Positions 6,926-13,338 of a stretch of DNA of 25,297 nucleotides are shown here, one piece after another. The notes under the pieces were generated by a model. That model did no database searches. It was not told where the DNA came from and saw only the letters and a program-made list of their open reading frames with translations. Numbering within the stretch: the first letter of the stretch is position 1; each line of letters opens with the position of its first letter. The stretch comes from an archaeon. GTDB lineage: Archaea; Thermoproteota; Nitrososphaeria; Nitrososphaerales; JACAEJ01. The stretch is taken from NCBI GenBank assembly GCA_024256265.1, contig JACGUK010000019.1, positions 1 through 25,297 on the forward strand, in the 5' to 3' direction. The position numbers and the translations under genes were made by a program.

Positions 6926-8086
6926 ATGGTCGACAAAGAACCCCAAGCACTAGCAACTATAATTGAAGAGTGTAACCGGGTTCGGGGAGGAAAGGAGAAT
7001 GTTGCCGTTAGTTTCTCTGGAGGGAAGGATAGCCTCGTTGCCCTCGACCTGGCAGTCAGAGCAGGGGTGAGAAAGGCGGTTTATTGTGACACGACGGTTG
7101 ATTTCGACGAGACAATCCAATATGTTGGGAAGGTGAAGGCTTTCTATGGTATCGATTTGACCGTTGTGAGAGGAAGAGTGGGTTTCTTTGAGTCAATCAA
7201 GCATGTCGGATTACCTACACGAAGGGCGCGATGGTGCTGTGACGTGAATAAGTTTGGGCCGATAGCAAAATATGCAAGGGATCATGGGATAAAGGCGTTC
7301 ATAACGGGGTTAAGGAGAGACGAATCGAGAAGGAGGACCTTCTACACATTAAGAGATCGGAATCCTATGATACCAGTTCTTCAGATTAATCCAATCCTAG
7401 ACTGGACTATTGATGAAGTGTGGAAATATATCCGCATCTACGATCTCCCCTATAACTCACTCTATGACAAAGGACTGAAGAGGATAGGGTGCTGGTGCTG
7501 TCCCTACAAGACCGATGATGAGTGGGCGCAGATACAAGAACTATTCCCCGAGAAGGTCAGATACTTCGAGAGTGTCCTCGAAAAGCAGGCTGAAAAGATG
7601 AAGATTAAAGATAAGGAGCGATTCATAAAGAAGCGAGGATGGGCATCTTGGGTTTCGCCAACACGAAGAAGAATAGTTGGGGAGCTAAGACCCTGTGAAG
7701 GCAATAGGACTACTGTTTTTGATGTCATCAATGTTGTATTCCGTGGCGACAAAGAGAAGAACGCGAAGAAGGTAGCTAGACTGCTACCAGTCTTCACCGA
7801 CCTTTTTTGGGTGACTGATGATGGCCGTGTCAAGGTTATGATTGACGGGATGGAGAATAAGAACTTGAAGATCCTCGTAGAAAAGGCTGTGAACTGCTTC
7901 TCTTGTGGCGCATGCACTTCACTTTGCCCAACTGGAGCCCTAAAGGTTGATGACTTGTCAGTATACGTGGAAGAGTCAATTTGCACCCATTGTGGAAAAT
8001 GCGTTAACGGAGGACTACTCCGCGGTGCGTGTATCGTTAGGAACTACTCTGATAAACCAGCTGCCTTTATCGACCTACGCTCATAA
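6926..8086 (+). CDS. PAPS-reductase-family PP-loop enzyme with C-terminal ferredoxin domain (386 aa)
   Basis: The PP-loop SGGKDS at 31-36 binds ATP or adenylylated substrate. Typical family blocks follow: RWCCDVNKFGP at 102-111, GLRRDES at 128-134, DWTIDEVWKYI from 159 and GCWCCPY at 188-194. The C-terminal 60 residues hold a full 4Fe-4S motif, C324-x2-C327-x2-C330-x3-C334-P, and a second set, C353-x2-C356-x2-C359 ... C369. Such enzymes activate or move sulfur; members include true PAPS/APS reductases, tRNA thiolation enzymes and DndC of DNA phosphorothioation. Assimilatory sulfate genes are not nearby, while an SMC-like ATPase and DNA-binding-type proteins are, which favours a nucleic-acid substrate, by inference. 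It has its own promoter flanked by two operators. Confidence 0.9.
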   Translation: MVDKEPQALATIIEECNRVRGGKENVAVSFSGGKDSLVALDLAVRAGVRKAVYCDTTVDFDETIQYVGKVKAFYGIDLTVVRGRVGFFESIKHVGLPTRRARWCCDVNKFGPIAKYARDHGIKAFITGLRRDESRRRTFYTLRDRNPMIPVLQINPILDWTIDEVWKYIRIYDLPYNSLYDKGLKRIGCWCCPYKTDDEWAQIQELFPEKVRYFESVLEKQAEKMKIKDKERFIKKRGWASWVSPTRRRIVGELRPCEGNRTTVFDVINVVFRGDKEKNAKKVARLLPVFTDLFWVTDDGRVKVMIDGMENKNLKILVEKAVNCFSCGACTSLCPTGALKVDDLSVYVEESICTHCGKCVNGGLLRGACIVRNYSDKPAAFIDLRS

Positions 8087-8089
8087 GAT

Positions 8090-8103
8090 GGTTTGGGTAA
8101 ACC
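8090..8103. promoter_or_regulatory. Small perfect inverted repeat ahead of zinc-knuckle gene 3
   Basis: GGTTT-GGGT-AAACC lies between the stop at 8086 and the TTG at 8135. The sequence ccttaacta that follows (8102-8110) could be a weak TATA element giving a leaderless message from the TTG. It could instead be an RNA hairpin ending the upstream gene. The half-sites differ from the TTGA/TCAA operator. Confidence 0.35.
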
Positions 8104-8134
8104 TTAACTACTTTGAACTATGATTACCTAGCCG

Positions 8135-9001
8135 TTGATAGGCCGGTCGACTACGAGGTGGGCTACTCGGAGCCACTATCCAGGAGGTTGGCAGGCTTAC
8201 CCTAAAAGATGTAAGTTCTGCAAAAGAAAGTGTTATGATGAGTATTGCAAGCTATGCGAATATACACTATTTCAGATCGACCATATTATCGAGCTGTACC
8301 TTCAGGGTATGCCTCCTGAAGCCATGGATAGTGCAGTTGCGGAGTTCGATAGAATCTACTACAGCAATACAAGCCTAAGAGTATTCTATAACTCTGCATG
8401 TGAAGCAGTTCGCTACGCGGTAATCTCACCAAACTCTATGCTGGATCTCGTAGAGCCGAATTTCTCTGCTGTGCCGTATCCGAAGATCATAACCATTTTG
8501 GAAGAGAGCGGAATAGTTTCTAGGCGAGGAGAGGAAATATACGCTGGAGAACTTCTTAAAAAATTGATACGCCTTAGATTATCTGGCTACTCATTTAGCT
8601 CTGATGAATTCTCAAAGCAGCTAAGAATCATTTATTCGATACTCACGCTCACCATAACAAGAACTCTCCTACACCATGAGGAATTCATCCCACAAATTGT
8701 CATGGGCATATTTCGAGTTATATCAGCTCACATCATGCGCAACGTGAATTCCGAAAAAGTTCCAAAGGAAATCCTTCAGTCTTCATGGGAGACTGGCTTC
8801 AAGGGTATGAACCGAAGGGAGGTAGCTCATGTAGAATGGGATCTGCTTGGCCTTACTCCAAATACCAATCCTCGTCTTTTCGCTGACTATGATTCAGACA
8901 GGGAGCAATTCATATCAAAAGAGTGCATGTTATACTACTATGAGTATATTAGAGATAGGATACGTGAAAGGGAGTACGAAAGACAGAGGCAAGGGCGGTA
9001 A
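8135..9001 (+). CDS. Zinc-knuckle / winged-helix-like protein 3 (288 aa, function unknown)
   Basis: The frame is closed by a TAG at 8129-8131 and the first ATG comes only after the cysteine knuckle, so the TTG at 8135 is taken as start; no Shine-Dalgarno is visible. The knuckle is C26-x2-C29-x8-C38-x2-C41 with an extra C33. After it come 'YTLFQIDHIIELYLQG', a winged-helix-like block with hydrophobic wing, a long helical part and the tail RIREREYERQRQGR. It is a paralogue of the 4900 protein along most of its length. It sits 48 bases after the PP-loop enzyme, in the same orientation. Keeping a separate copy beside the sulfur enzyme hints that each copy serves a different partner, which is inference. 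Confidence 0.8.
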   Translation: MIGRSTTRWATRSHYPGGWQAYPKRCKFCKRKCYDEYCKLCEYTLFQIDHIIELYLQGMPPEAMDSAVAEFDRIYYSNTSLRVFYNSACEAVRYAVISPNSMLDLVEPNFSAVPYPKIITILEESGIVSRRGEEIYAGELLKKLIRLRLSGYSFSSDEFSKQLRIIYSILTLTITRTLLHHEEFIPQIVMGIFRVISAHIMRNVNSEKVPKEILQSSWETGFKGMNRREVAHVEWDLLGLTPNTNPRLFADYDSDREQFISKECMLYYYEYIRDRIREREYERQRQGR

Positions 9002-9192
9002 TAATGAGAGATTAGTGGATGAACGGATAAGACATGACCTTTCATCTATTCTCGATTAAGAAAAGAGGAAGCCAAACGACTTATCTGCTAAAAGGCATTG
9101 TTGTGCTTAAGAAATGCGATGAAAATATCGTAAACTCTAATCTTCACTATTTCTCTGAAAGCAAAGTAATTCCTTCATCTACTCTTCTCCAA

Positions 9193-9366
9193 TTAGTCTC
9201 GCTTCCCACCGAACATCAAGTAATTCCTATCAATCTCGCCATGATAAGCACGACTTGCAGGATCGCCATAGCCACAATATGCTTCAACTTCAACTGTCTT
9301 ACCTAGCAATTCTTTGGCAACTTTTATTGTATCTCTCTCGTAGAAGGCTCTATCTAGAATTTCCAT
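9193..9366 (-). pseudogene. Relic of an AAG/MPG-type 3-methyladenine DNA glycosylase
   Basis: The minus strand from an ATG at 9366 reads MEILDRAFYERDTIKVAKELLG, then directly VEVEAYCGYGDPASRAYHG and ends soon after LMFGG. These are the hallmark N-terminal blocks of the MPG family: the 'FY.RDT..VA..LLGK' start, the catalytic-Glu block 'E.EAY.G..DPASHAY.G' and 'MFG'. Intact members have roughly 15-20 more residues between LLGK and the EAY block and about 100 more after MFG, so this copy has an internal deletion and has lost its 3' half. It is 57 residues and not functional as a glycosylase. It suggests a rearrangement or insertion point between the left cluster and the genes to the right. Confidence 0.75.
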
Positions 9367-9420
9367 AGTTTAACTATACCAATATCTTGCAATTTAATAG
9401 CATACTTGAACTTTGGGGCA

Positions 9421-10647
9421 TTAAGTTAAATTACCCCTGTTTTTGACATGATAACGGAGCTTTATTAAATTGCGAACCACGCCTTCTGTTTCCTTATGGC
9501 CTCCATATCCAAGTTGGTCGTTCCATCTGCTTTTCAAGTAGCTTAGCATCTGAGAAATGTTTGGATGATCCAGCGTGATGCCTAATGATGATAGTGTTCT
9601 TGCGTAATTCGCTGCAAGGGATGGATGGTCATAAGCTTCGGCCAGAATCTCACGTATGCTTTGCTCTCTAAGTAAAAATTCGACCAAGTCAGCATCGTCC
9701 CTCATATCTACGTTTAGTGTTTCGACAAGAAACCTTGTTATCCAAAGGGTCCATTTAACGTTGTTCTTCCATAGATTATCAGAAAGCACAGAACGTTTTG
9801 TTGACTCCAGCATGTCTTGAATTGCTTTTTTGTCCGGCTCCAGCATTGGAAAAGAATTCAACATTTCAGATAGTGCAGTGCCACATGACATAACTGCTCC
9901 TAGTGGTGTTTGGGCTTTGAACGATAATCCGCGAGGAGTGGAAATCGGATATTCTGAAGCAAAGTTCCAATGATGTCTAATGTAACGGTACCCCCTTTCT
10001 AGTGCGGACATAATCTTTTGTGATATATCAGGCAAGTGTTTTGCACAGTACATCAAAGTCACTAAGTGAGCCCCTGTCATTCGTGGATCGTTTAGTCCTA
10101 ACAGGTAATCATTTGTCCAAGAGCCGTCTTTTCGCTGGCGATCTAGTATAAATCCTACTCCAACTAAAATCTCCGCTTTATTCTCAGGTGTGATCAATCC
10201 TTTTCTGTACTCATCTGCGTATTCGATAATGCCACTCAACATAATAGCAGTTTGTTCGCTAGACGGTCTGGAGGAATGCTCTTCACACCACATCCCGATA
10301 TTAGGATGCCAGTTAGGAGAGAACTGCTTCCAGCTTAACTGATAACCCTTTAAGATAAGTTGATCTATGTCTTGTAAATCATACATGAGACTAGTTTGTT
10401 GCCTTGCAGAAGTTACTCTGACCGCTTGAGAGTAGATTCGTTTTGTTAGTTTTATAGCTTTGAAAGCTTGTTCTATCCTCCCACCCACATACGCAAGTCT
10501 TTCCCAATCTCTGTGTGTCGAAAGGTACTTAAGTTCATCAACTATGGCTCTCTTGACCAGAACGCGAAAGTTTAGAGGCATCTCATAGTCTTTCAATAAC
10601 TCCCAAAGAGTCTCTAGGATGTGTTTTTCAAGATCTTTATCTTCCAA
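9421..10647 (-). CDS. Alpha/alpha-barrel-like protein (prenyltransferase/terpenoid-cyclase fold), function unknown (408 aa)
   Basis: The N-terminal 130 residues are helical and charged. The central part, about 150-290, reads like the repeats of the squalene-cyclase/prenyltransferase toroid: 'VGFILDRQRKDGSW' is a QW-type repeat, followed by paired helices ending near 'LMYCAKHLPD', and another such pair follows 'SRWNDQLGYGG' near the end. No DDxD or DxDD catalytic motif is visible, so it is not an obvious cyclase; the fold also serves as a binding scaffold. It overlaps the upstream wHTH gene by 11 bases, so the two form an operon. The fold assignment is moderate and the function unknown. Confidence 0.8.
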   Translation of the reverse strand: MEDKDLEKHILETLWELLKDYEMPLNFRVLVKRAIVDELKYLSTHRDWERLAYVGGRIEQAFKAIKLTKRIYSQAVRVTSARQQTSLMYDLQDIDQLILKGYQLSWKQFSPNWHPNIGMWCEEHSSRPSSEQTAIMLSGIIEYADEYRKGLITPENKAEILVGVGFILDRQRKDGSWTNDYLLGLNDPRMTGAHLVTLMYCAKHLPDISQKIMSALERGYRYIRHHWNFASEYPISTPRGLSFKAQTPLGAVMSCGTALSEMLNSFPMLEPDKKAIQDMLESTKRSVLSDNLWKNNVKWTLWITRFLVETLNVDMRDDADLVEFLLREQSIREILAEAYDHPSLAANYARTLSSLGITLDHPNISQMLSYLKSRWNDQLGYGGHKETEGVVRNLIKLRYHVKNRGNLT

Positions 10648-11146
10648 TCTTGGAGGACCTCTTCCTAGAAAGAAGATATTCTAATATCTGAATCCCTTCT
10701 TGTAATTCTTTTTCTGCAAAAACATCTTCAAGAAACTTAACTTTTTCTTTTGAAGATAACCTATCAAAATTACTCTTGAGGGTAGCTAGAGTTTGTAATT
10801 GACGACCCTTTCCCATGCTAATTACGGCTTCTTTCTCCTGTAACCGCCGTCTCTCCTCCTTGATGTGCTCCTTATATACACTGGCTAGTTCGGCAGGCTT
10901 GGACAGAGCCCATGTTAACGCTTCCCCCTCATCCGTCAAGCTATAGAAGACTTCAACACCTTGCTTATGCGGAACGACGTATTGTTTCTTTAATAGAAGT
11001 TTAATGTTGTCATGAAGTACAGGTCGCAGTATCTTCGTATCTGCCTCCATTTGTGTTAGGTACTTTGGACTTTCAGATCTGCTCAAATATGCCAAGATTT
11101 TGACTTCTGTCTCTGTCAGAAAACAACGCGGTCGTTTTTCAGCCAT
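10637..11146 (-). CDS. Winged-helix transcriptional regulator (169 aa)
   Basis: Residues about 8-75 form a MarR/PadR-like winged helix: a helix 'TETEVKILAYLSRSES', a helix pair ending in 'LHDNIKLLLKKQYV', and a wing 'GVEVFYSLTDEGEAL'. The C-terminal half is a charged helix suited to dimerisation. It starts at 11146 with GGTGAC a few bases upstream, and a strong TATA box lies about 40 bases ahead. It is first in the operon with the barrel-like protein, so it probably controls that gene and possibly the divergent unit starting at 11267. Confidence 0.85.
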   Translation of the reverse strand: MAEKRPRCFLTETEVKILAYLSRSESPKYLTQMEADTKILRPVLHDNIKLLLKKQYVVPHKQGVEVFYSLTDEGEALTWALSKPAELASVYKEHIKEERRRLQEKEAVISMGKGRQLQTLATLKSNFDRLSSKEKVKFLEDVFAEKELQEGIQILEYLLSRKRSSKIGR

Positions 11147-11183
11147 ATCGTCACCTTAATCATACAATAGTATATCCTAAAAG

Positions 11184-11192
11184 TATTTATAG
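11184..11192 (-). promoter_or_regulatory. TATA box of the leftward wHTH/barrel operon
   Basis: On the minus strand this reads ctataaata, close to the archaeal consensus, about 38-46 bases ahead of the ATG at 11146. The leader would be about 15-20 bases and contain the ribosome site GGTGAC. Confidence 0.65.
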
Positions 11193-11234
11193 GTGGCGTA
11201 ACCATAGAGATACGACGGCGTATGCTAAGAGTTA

Positions 11235-11242
11235 CATATAAG
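11235..11242 (+). promoter_or_regulatory. TATA-like element of the 11267 operon
   Basis: The sequence catataag lies 25-32 bases before the ATG at 11267, so that ATG would be leaderless. This is the reason for choosing 11267 over the earlier ATG at 11222. Confidence 0.45.
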
Positions 11243-11266
11243 CGCAAAGGCTTACCAAAAAAGAAG

Positions 11267-11527
11267 ATGGTAAATATGAAGTTAGAGGAATCTATCTTAA
11301 AAAAGCTTCTTGAGCCTTCAAAGCTAACAAGCACCAATAAACATTGTGAAGATTGCATTCATTACTGCGTAGAGCTGTGGAATTGCAAATTTCCCGTTGG
11401 GTTTTGTTCATTCCTAAATCAAAGGTGTCCTGAAGACCCAAAGCTTTGTGAAAATTATGGGGCGCATAAGCAAATAGTCGAAGAAAGCGTGGGAGTGCAG
11501 AGTCGAGAGGTGATTAGGCCCTCATGA
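11267..11527 (+). CDS. Small cysteine-rich protein, function unknown (86 aa)
   Basis: The ATG at 11267 is placed right after a TATA-like element; the frame is open back to an ATG at 11222, which would add 15 mostly basic residues. The centre holds a cysteine cluster, C-x2-C-x3-C-x5-C-x7-C-x6-C-x5-C, able to bind zinc or form disulfides ('HCEDCIHYC', then 'GFCSFLNQRC'). There is no signal peptide or membrane segment. It is the first gene of the membrane/ATPase operon and overlaps the next gene by ATGA. I do not recognise a family. Confidence 0.7.
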   Translation: MVNMKLEESILKKLLEPSKLTSTNKHCEDCIHYCVELWNCKFPVGFCSFLNQRCPEDPKLCENYGAHKQIVEESVGVQSREVIRPS

Positions 11528-12009
11528 AAATGGTTTCGATACTTAAGCCAAAAACTCTACAACTTATTGTCCTCCTAATTGTTATCGCCCTCTCGACTTC
11601 GGCAATGGTCTACGCCCTTACCGTACTCTGGCAGGTTCCAGCTTCTGTCACAGTTAGGCAAAAAGAAACCAAGGCAGTTAATGTCTACTGGGATTCAGGC
11701 GCAACCAATCTAGTGACTTCCATCAGCTGGGGCACTTTAGAGCAGGGAAGCCAAAGCCATGTAACTCTATTCATCAAGAATGAAGGTACAGTTACCGTTT
11801 CTTTAGACTGGAGTAGTAACCTAAATTCTATATCGAATAATTACTTGGGCGATGATTGGGTCTACTACGGGAGCGATAATAACTGGCATTCAATTAAGGG
11901 CTACAACCTAGCGGCAGGAAGCATACTTCAAACTCAATACCGCTTGTTCATAGCTACGACTGCTCCAGTTCAATCATACTCGTATAGTCTGACGCTGGGA
12001 TCAGCATGA
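11524..12009 (+). CDS. Secreted or membrane-anchored beta-rich protein (161 aa)
   Basis: Residues about 9-32 form a hydrophobic segment 'LQLIVLLIVIALSTSAMVYAL', which can act as a signal peptide or an anchor. The rest is Ser/Thr/Asn/Trp-rich beta sequence without cysteines: 'VTSISWGTLEQGSQSHVTLF', 'NEGTVTVSLDWSS', 'QYRLFIATTAPVQSYSYSL', resembling an immunoglobulin-like domain of archaeal surface proteins. It is coupled (ATGA) to the Cys-rich protein and followed by membrane proteins. It may be the outer subunit, adhesin or fibre of a surface or secretion complex; that is inference. Confidence 0.8.
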   Translation: MKMVSILKPKTLQLIVLLIVIALSTSAMVYALTVLWQVPASVTVRQKETKAVNVYWDSGATNLVTSISWGTLEQGSQSHVTLFIKNEGTVTVSLDWSSNLNSISNNYLGDDWVYYGSDNNWHSIKGYNLAAGSILQTQYRLFIATTAPVQSYSYSLTLGSA

Positions 12010-12019
12010 GGTGAATACC

Positions 12020-12277
12020 ATGGCTCTATCTGGATTGATACAGGCCATCGCTTTGGCGACTACTCAATTAAGCCTCCTTGCCACAGCTCTGTTCGCCTTA
12101 TCTTGGGTAATAGGGAGCTTGCTAAAGGGAGCTCCAATCCCATTCAAGGAATGGAAGCAGTGGGGACAAGGCTTGCAGATGGATGCCATAAAGGCAACCT
12201 TCGAGCTTGCCATCTGGAGCTTCATAGGATCACTAGTAGCATGGATAGCCTACCTGATCTCCCTATCAGTAACTTAG
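12020..12277 (+). CDS. Small two-helix membrane protein (85 aa)
   Basis: I choose the ATG at 12020 because GAGGTGA stands six bases ahead; a GTG at 12011 would add three residues. Two hydrophobic segments (about 8-30 and 60-83) flank a cytoplasm-type loop with the motif P-I-P-F-K-E-W-K-Q-W-G...DA. The same motif recurs in the next protein, so the two share an origin. It ends 8 bases before the next ATG. Size and context recall the small membrane subunits of type IV secretion-like systems. Confidence 0.75.
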   Translation: MALSGLIQAIALATTQLSLLATALFALSWVIGSLLKGAPIPFKEWKQWGQGLQMDAIKATFELAIWSFIGSLVAWIAYLISLSVT

Positions 12278-12285
12278 GTGATAAC

Positions 12286-13173
12286 ATGGCAATAGGAACC
12301 TTACTAGGACTTGCTCATGCACTGGCTGGAATGACCTACGTTGCAGGCACTCTAATGCAGTCACTGCCTGTACCTAAGCGAGAGTGGAAGGCTTGGGGGC
12401 CAGTGATGATGTGGGACGCAACCATAGCTGAGCTCGGCATAGCAACCGTATCTATTATGCAACTGATAGTGGATATAATATCCAACCTGATAAGGGCTGA
12501 ACTGGCAGGACCTTTCAGCTCTCCATCCGTCTCTTTTCTGGCTATAACCTCCCAGCTAGTCTCGTTCGATGCAGCGATCTTCATCCTCATCTCGATAGTG
12601 AATTCTACGATAGTTTTAGCGCCTGTGGCTGAGTTGCTAGTGAAGATCCTCGGTCTACCAGTTCAGATCGTGACAACGGCCATAATTATCTGGAGCATAA
12701 TTCACATAATCATAGGCCTCTTTCCAAATCTATGGCTAGTATTATGGGAAACAGGCTTGGTGTTCTTTGCAATACCCTTCAGAATTGGTAGAAAGTTTGC
12801 TTCATACTTGATGGCTTCAGCTATTGTTTTAGCTATCGCTTTACCTATAATGCCTTCCATAGCTTTATGGCTTGAAGGGCATCTTTCATATGAGCTTCTA
12901 TTTGGAAGGTTTCAGGATATCGTGAATCAAGTTCAATCAAACCCCTTAGCCCTGCTTCAGCTGATTCCCTTGCTGGCCACTTCTGTTGCAGACCTGCTTG
13001 GAGCCATGGTAATAGCTTTGGTAATATTCCCATTCGTTTACCTTTTCATACTTTCCATGATCATCAGAAGTCTTGCTAATGCATTTGGCGGATCTGCAAG
13101 CGGGCCTATCTTCTCCGAATTCGTCGTAACCCAGAGCAGAGAATCAGTTAAGACTTTGGAGGAATCAAGATGA
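12286..13173 (+). CDS. Polytopic membrane protein of a putative secretion/conjugation complex (295 aa)
   Basis: The ATG at 12286 has GGTGAT upstream and follows the previous stop; the frame is open further back but that part overlaps the preceding gene. There are about six hydrophobic segments spread along the chain, e.g. 'VTTAIIIWSIIHIIIGLF' and 'VIALVIFPFVYLFILSMII'. The N-terminal loop P-V-P-K-R-E-W-K-A-W-G...DA matches that of the 85-aa protein. A multi-pass protein next to a VirB4/HerA-like ATPase suggests a channel of the VirB6/TrbL kind, by position rather than by sequence match. It overlaps the next start by ATGA. Confidence 0.8.
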   Translation: MAIGTLLGLAHALAGMTYVAGTLMQSLPVPKREWKAWGPVMMWDATIAELGIATVSIMQLIVDIISNLIRAELAGPFSSPSVSFLAITSQLVSFDAAIFILISIVNSTIVLAPVAELLVKILGLPVQIVTTAIIIWSIIHIIIGLFPNLWLVLWETGLVFFAIPFRIGRKFASYLMASAIVLAIALPIMPSIALWLEGHLSYELLFGRFQDIVNQVQSNPLALLQLIPLLATSVADLLGAMVIALVIFPFVYLFILSMIIRSLANAFGGSASGPIFSEFVVTQSRESVKTLEESR

Positions 13174-13334
13174 AAAAGCACAGCGTCTTTATCTTATTTT
13201 TCAGCCTATCAGTTCTTTCTACACTCCTGACCCTTGCGCTTCATAACGAACCTGCTGAGCTCTTGAATTTCTTCGTAGTGCTCTCTCCAGTGCTGGTTGT
13301 ACTGTTTCTGATGCTGATCCTAAAGAGGAGGTGA
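13170..13334 (+). CDS. 54-aa membrane protein
   Basis: An ATG at 13170 overlaps the previous stop (ATGA), and GGAGG stands 6-10 bases ahead. The product MKKHSVFILFFSLSVLSTLL... has two hydrophobic segments separated by a short polar loop and ends with KRR, giving a hairpin with a cytoplasmic basic end. Its stop overlaps the ribosome site of the ATPase gene. The coupling on both sides supports it as a real gene; it may be a small inner-membrane partner of the ATPase. Confidence 0.7.
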   Translation: MKKHSVFILFFSLSVLSTLLTLALHNEPAELLNFFVVLSPVLVVLFLMLILKRR

Positions 13335-13338
13335 AAAA

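Noticed and set aside
800..9001. Calling the left cluster a Dnd phosphorothioation system outright
   Set aside because: Only two of its proteins resemble Dnd components, and only at the superfamily level; DndB, DndE, DndA and a restriction module are absent.
1..9001. Left attachment site of the tRNA-Lys element
   Set aside because: I looked for a copy of the tRNA 3' end (cggattcgg/cgggcccg words) and saw none, so no attachment site is claimed.
9034..9306. 90-codon plus-strand ORF
   Set aside because: It lies mostly antisense to the glycosylase relic, has no ribosome site and its product looks like random Leu/Ile/Ser-rich sequence.
12103..12285. Upstream part of the open frame of the polytopic membrane protein
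   Set aside because: It overlaps the 85-aa membrane gene in another frame and lacks a ribosome site; the ATG at 12286 has GGTGAT and starts the hydrophobic sequence.
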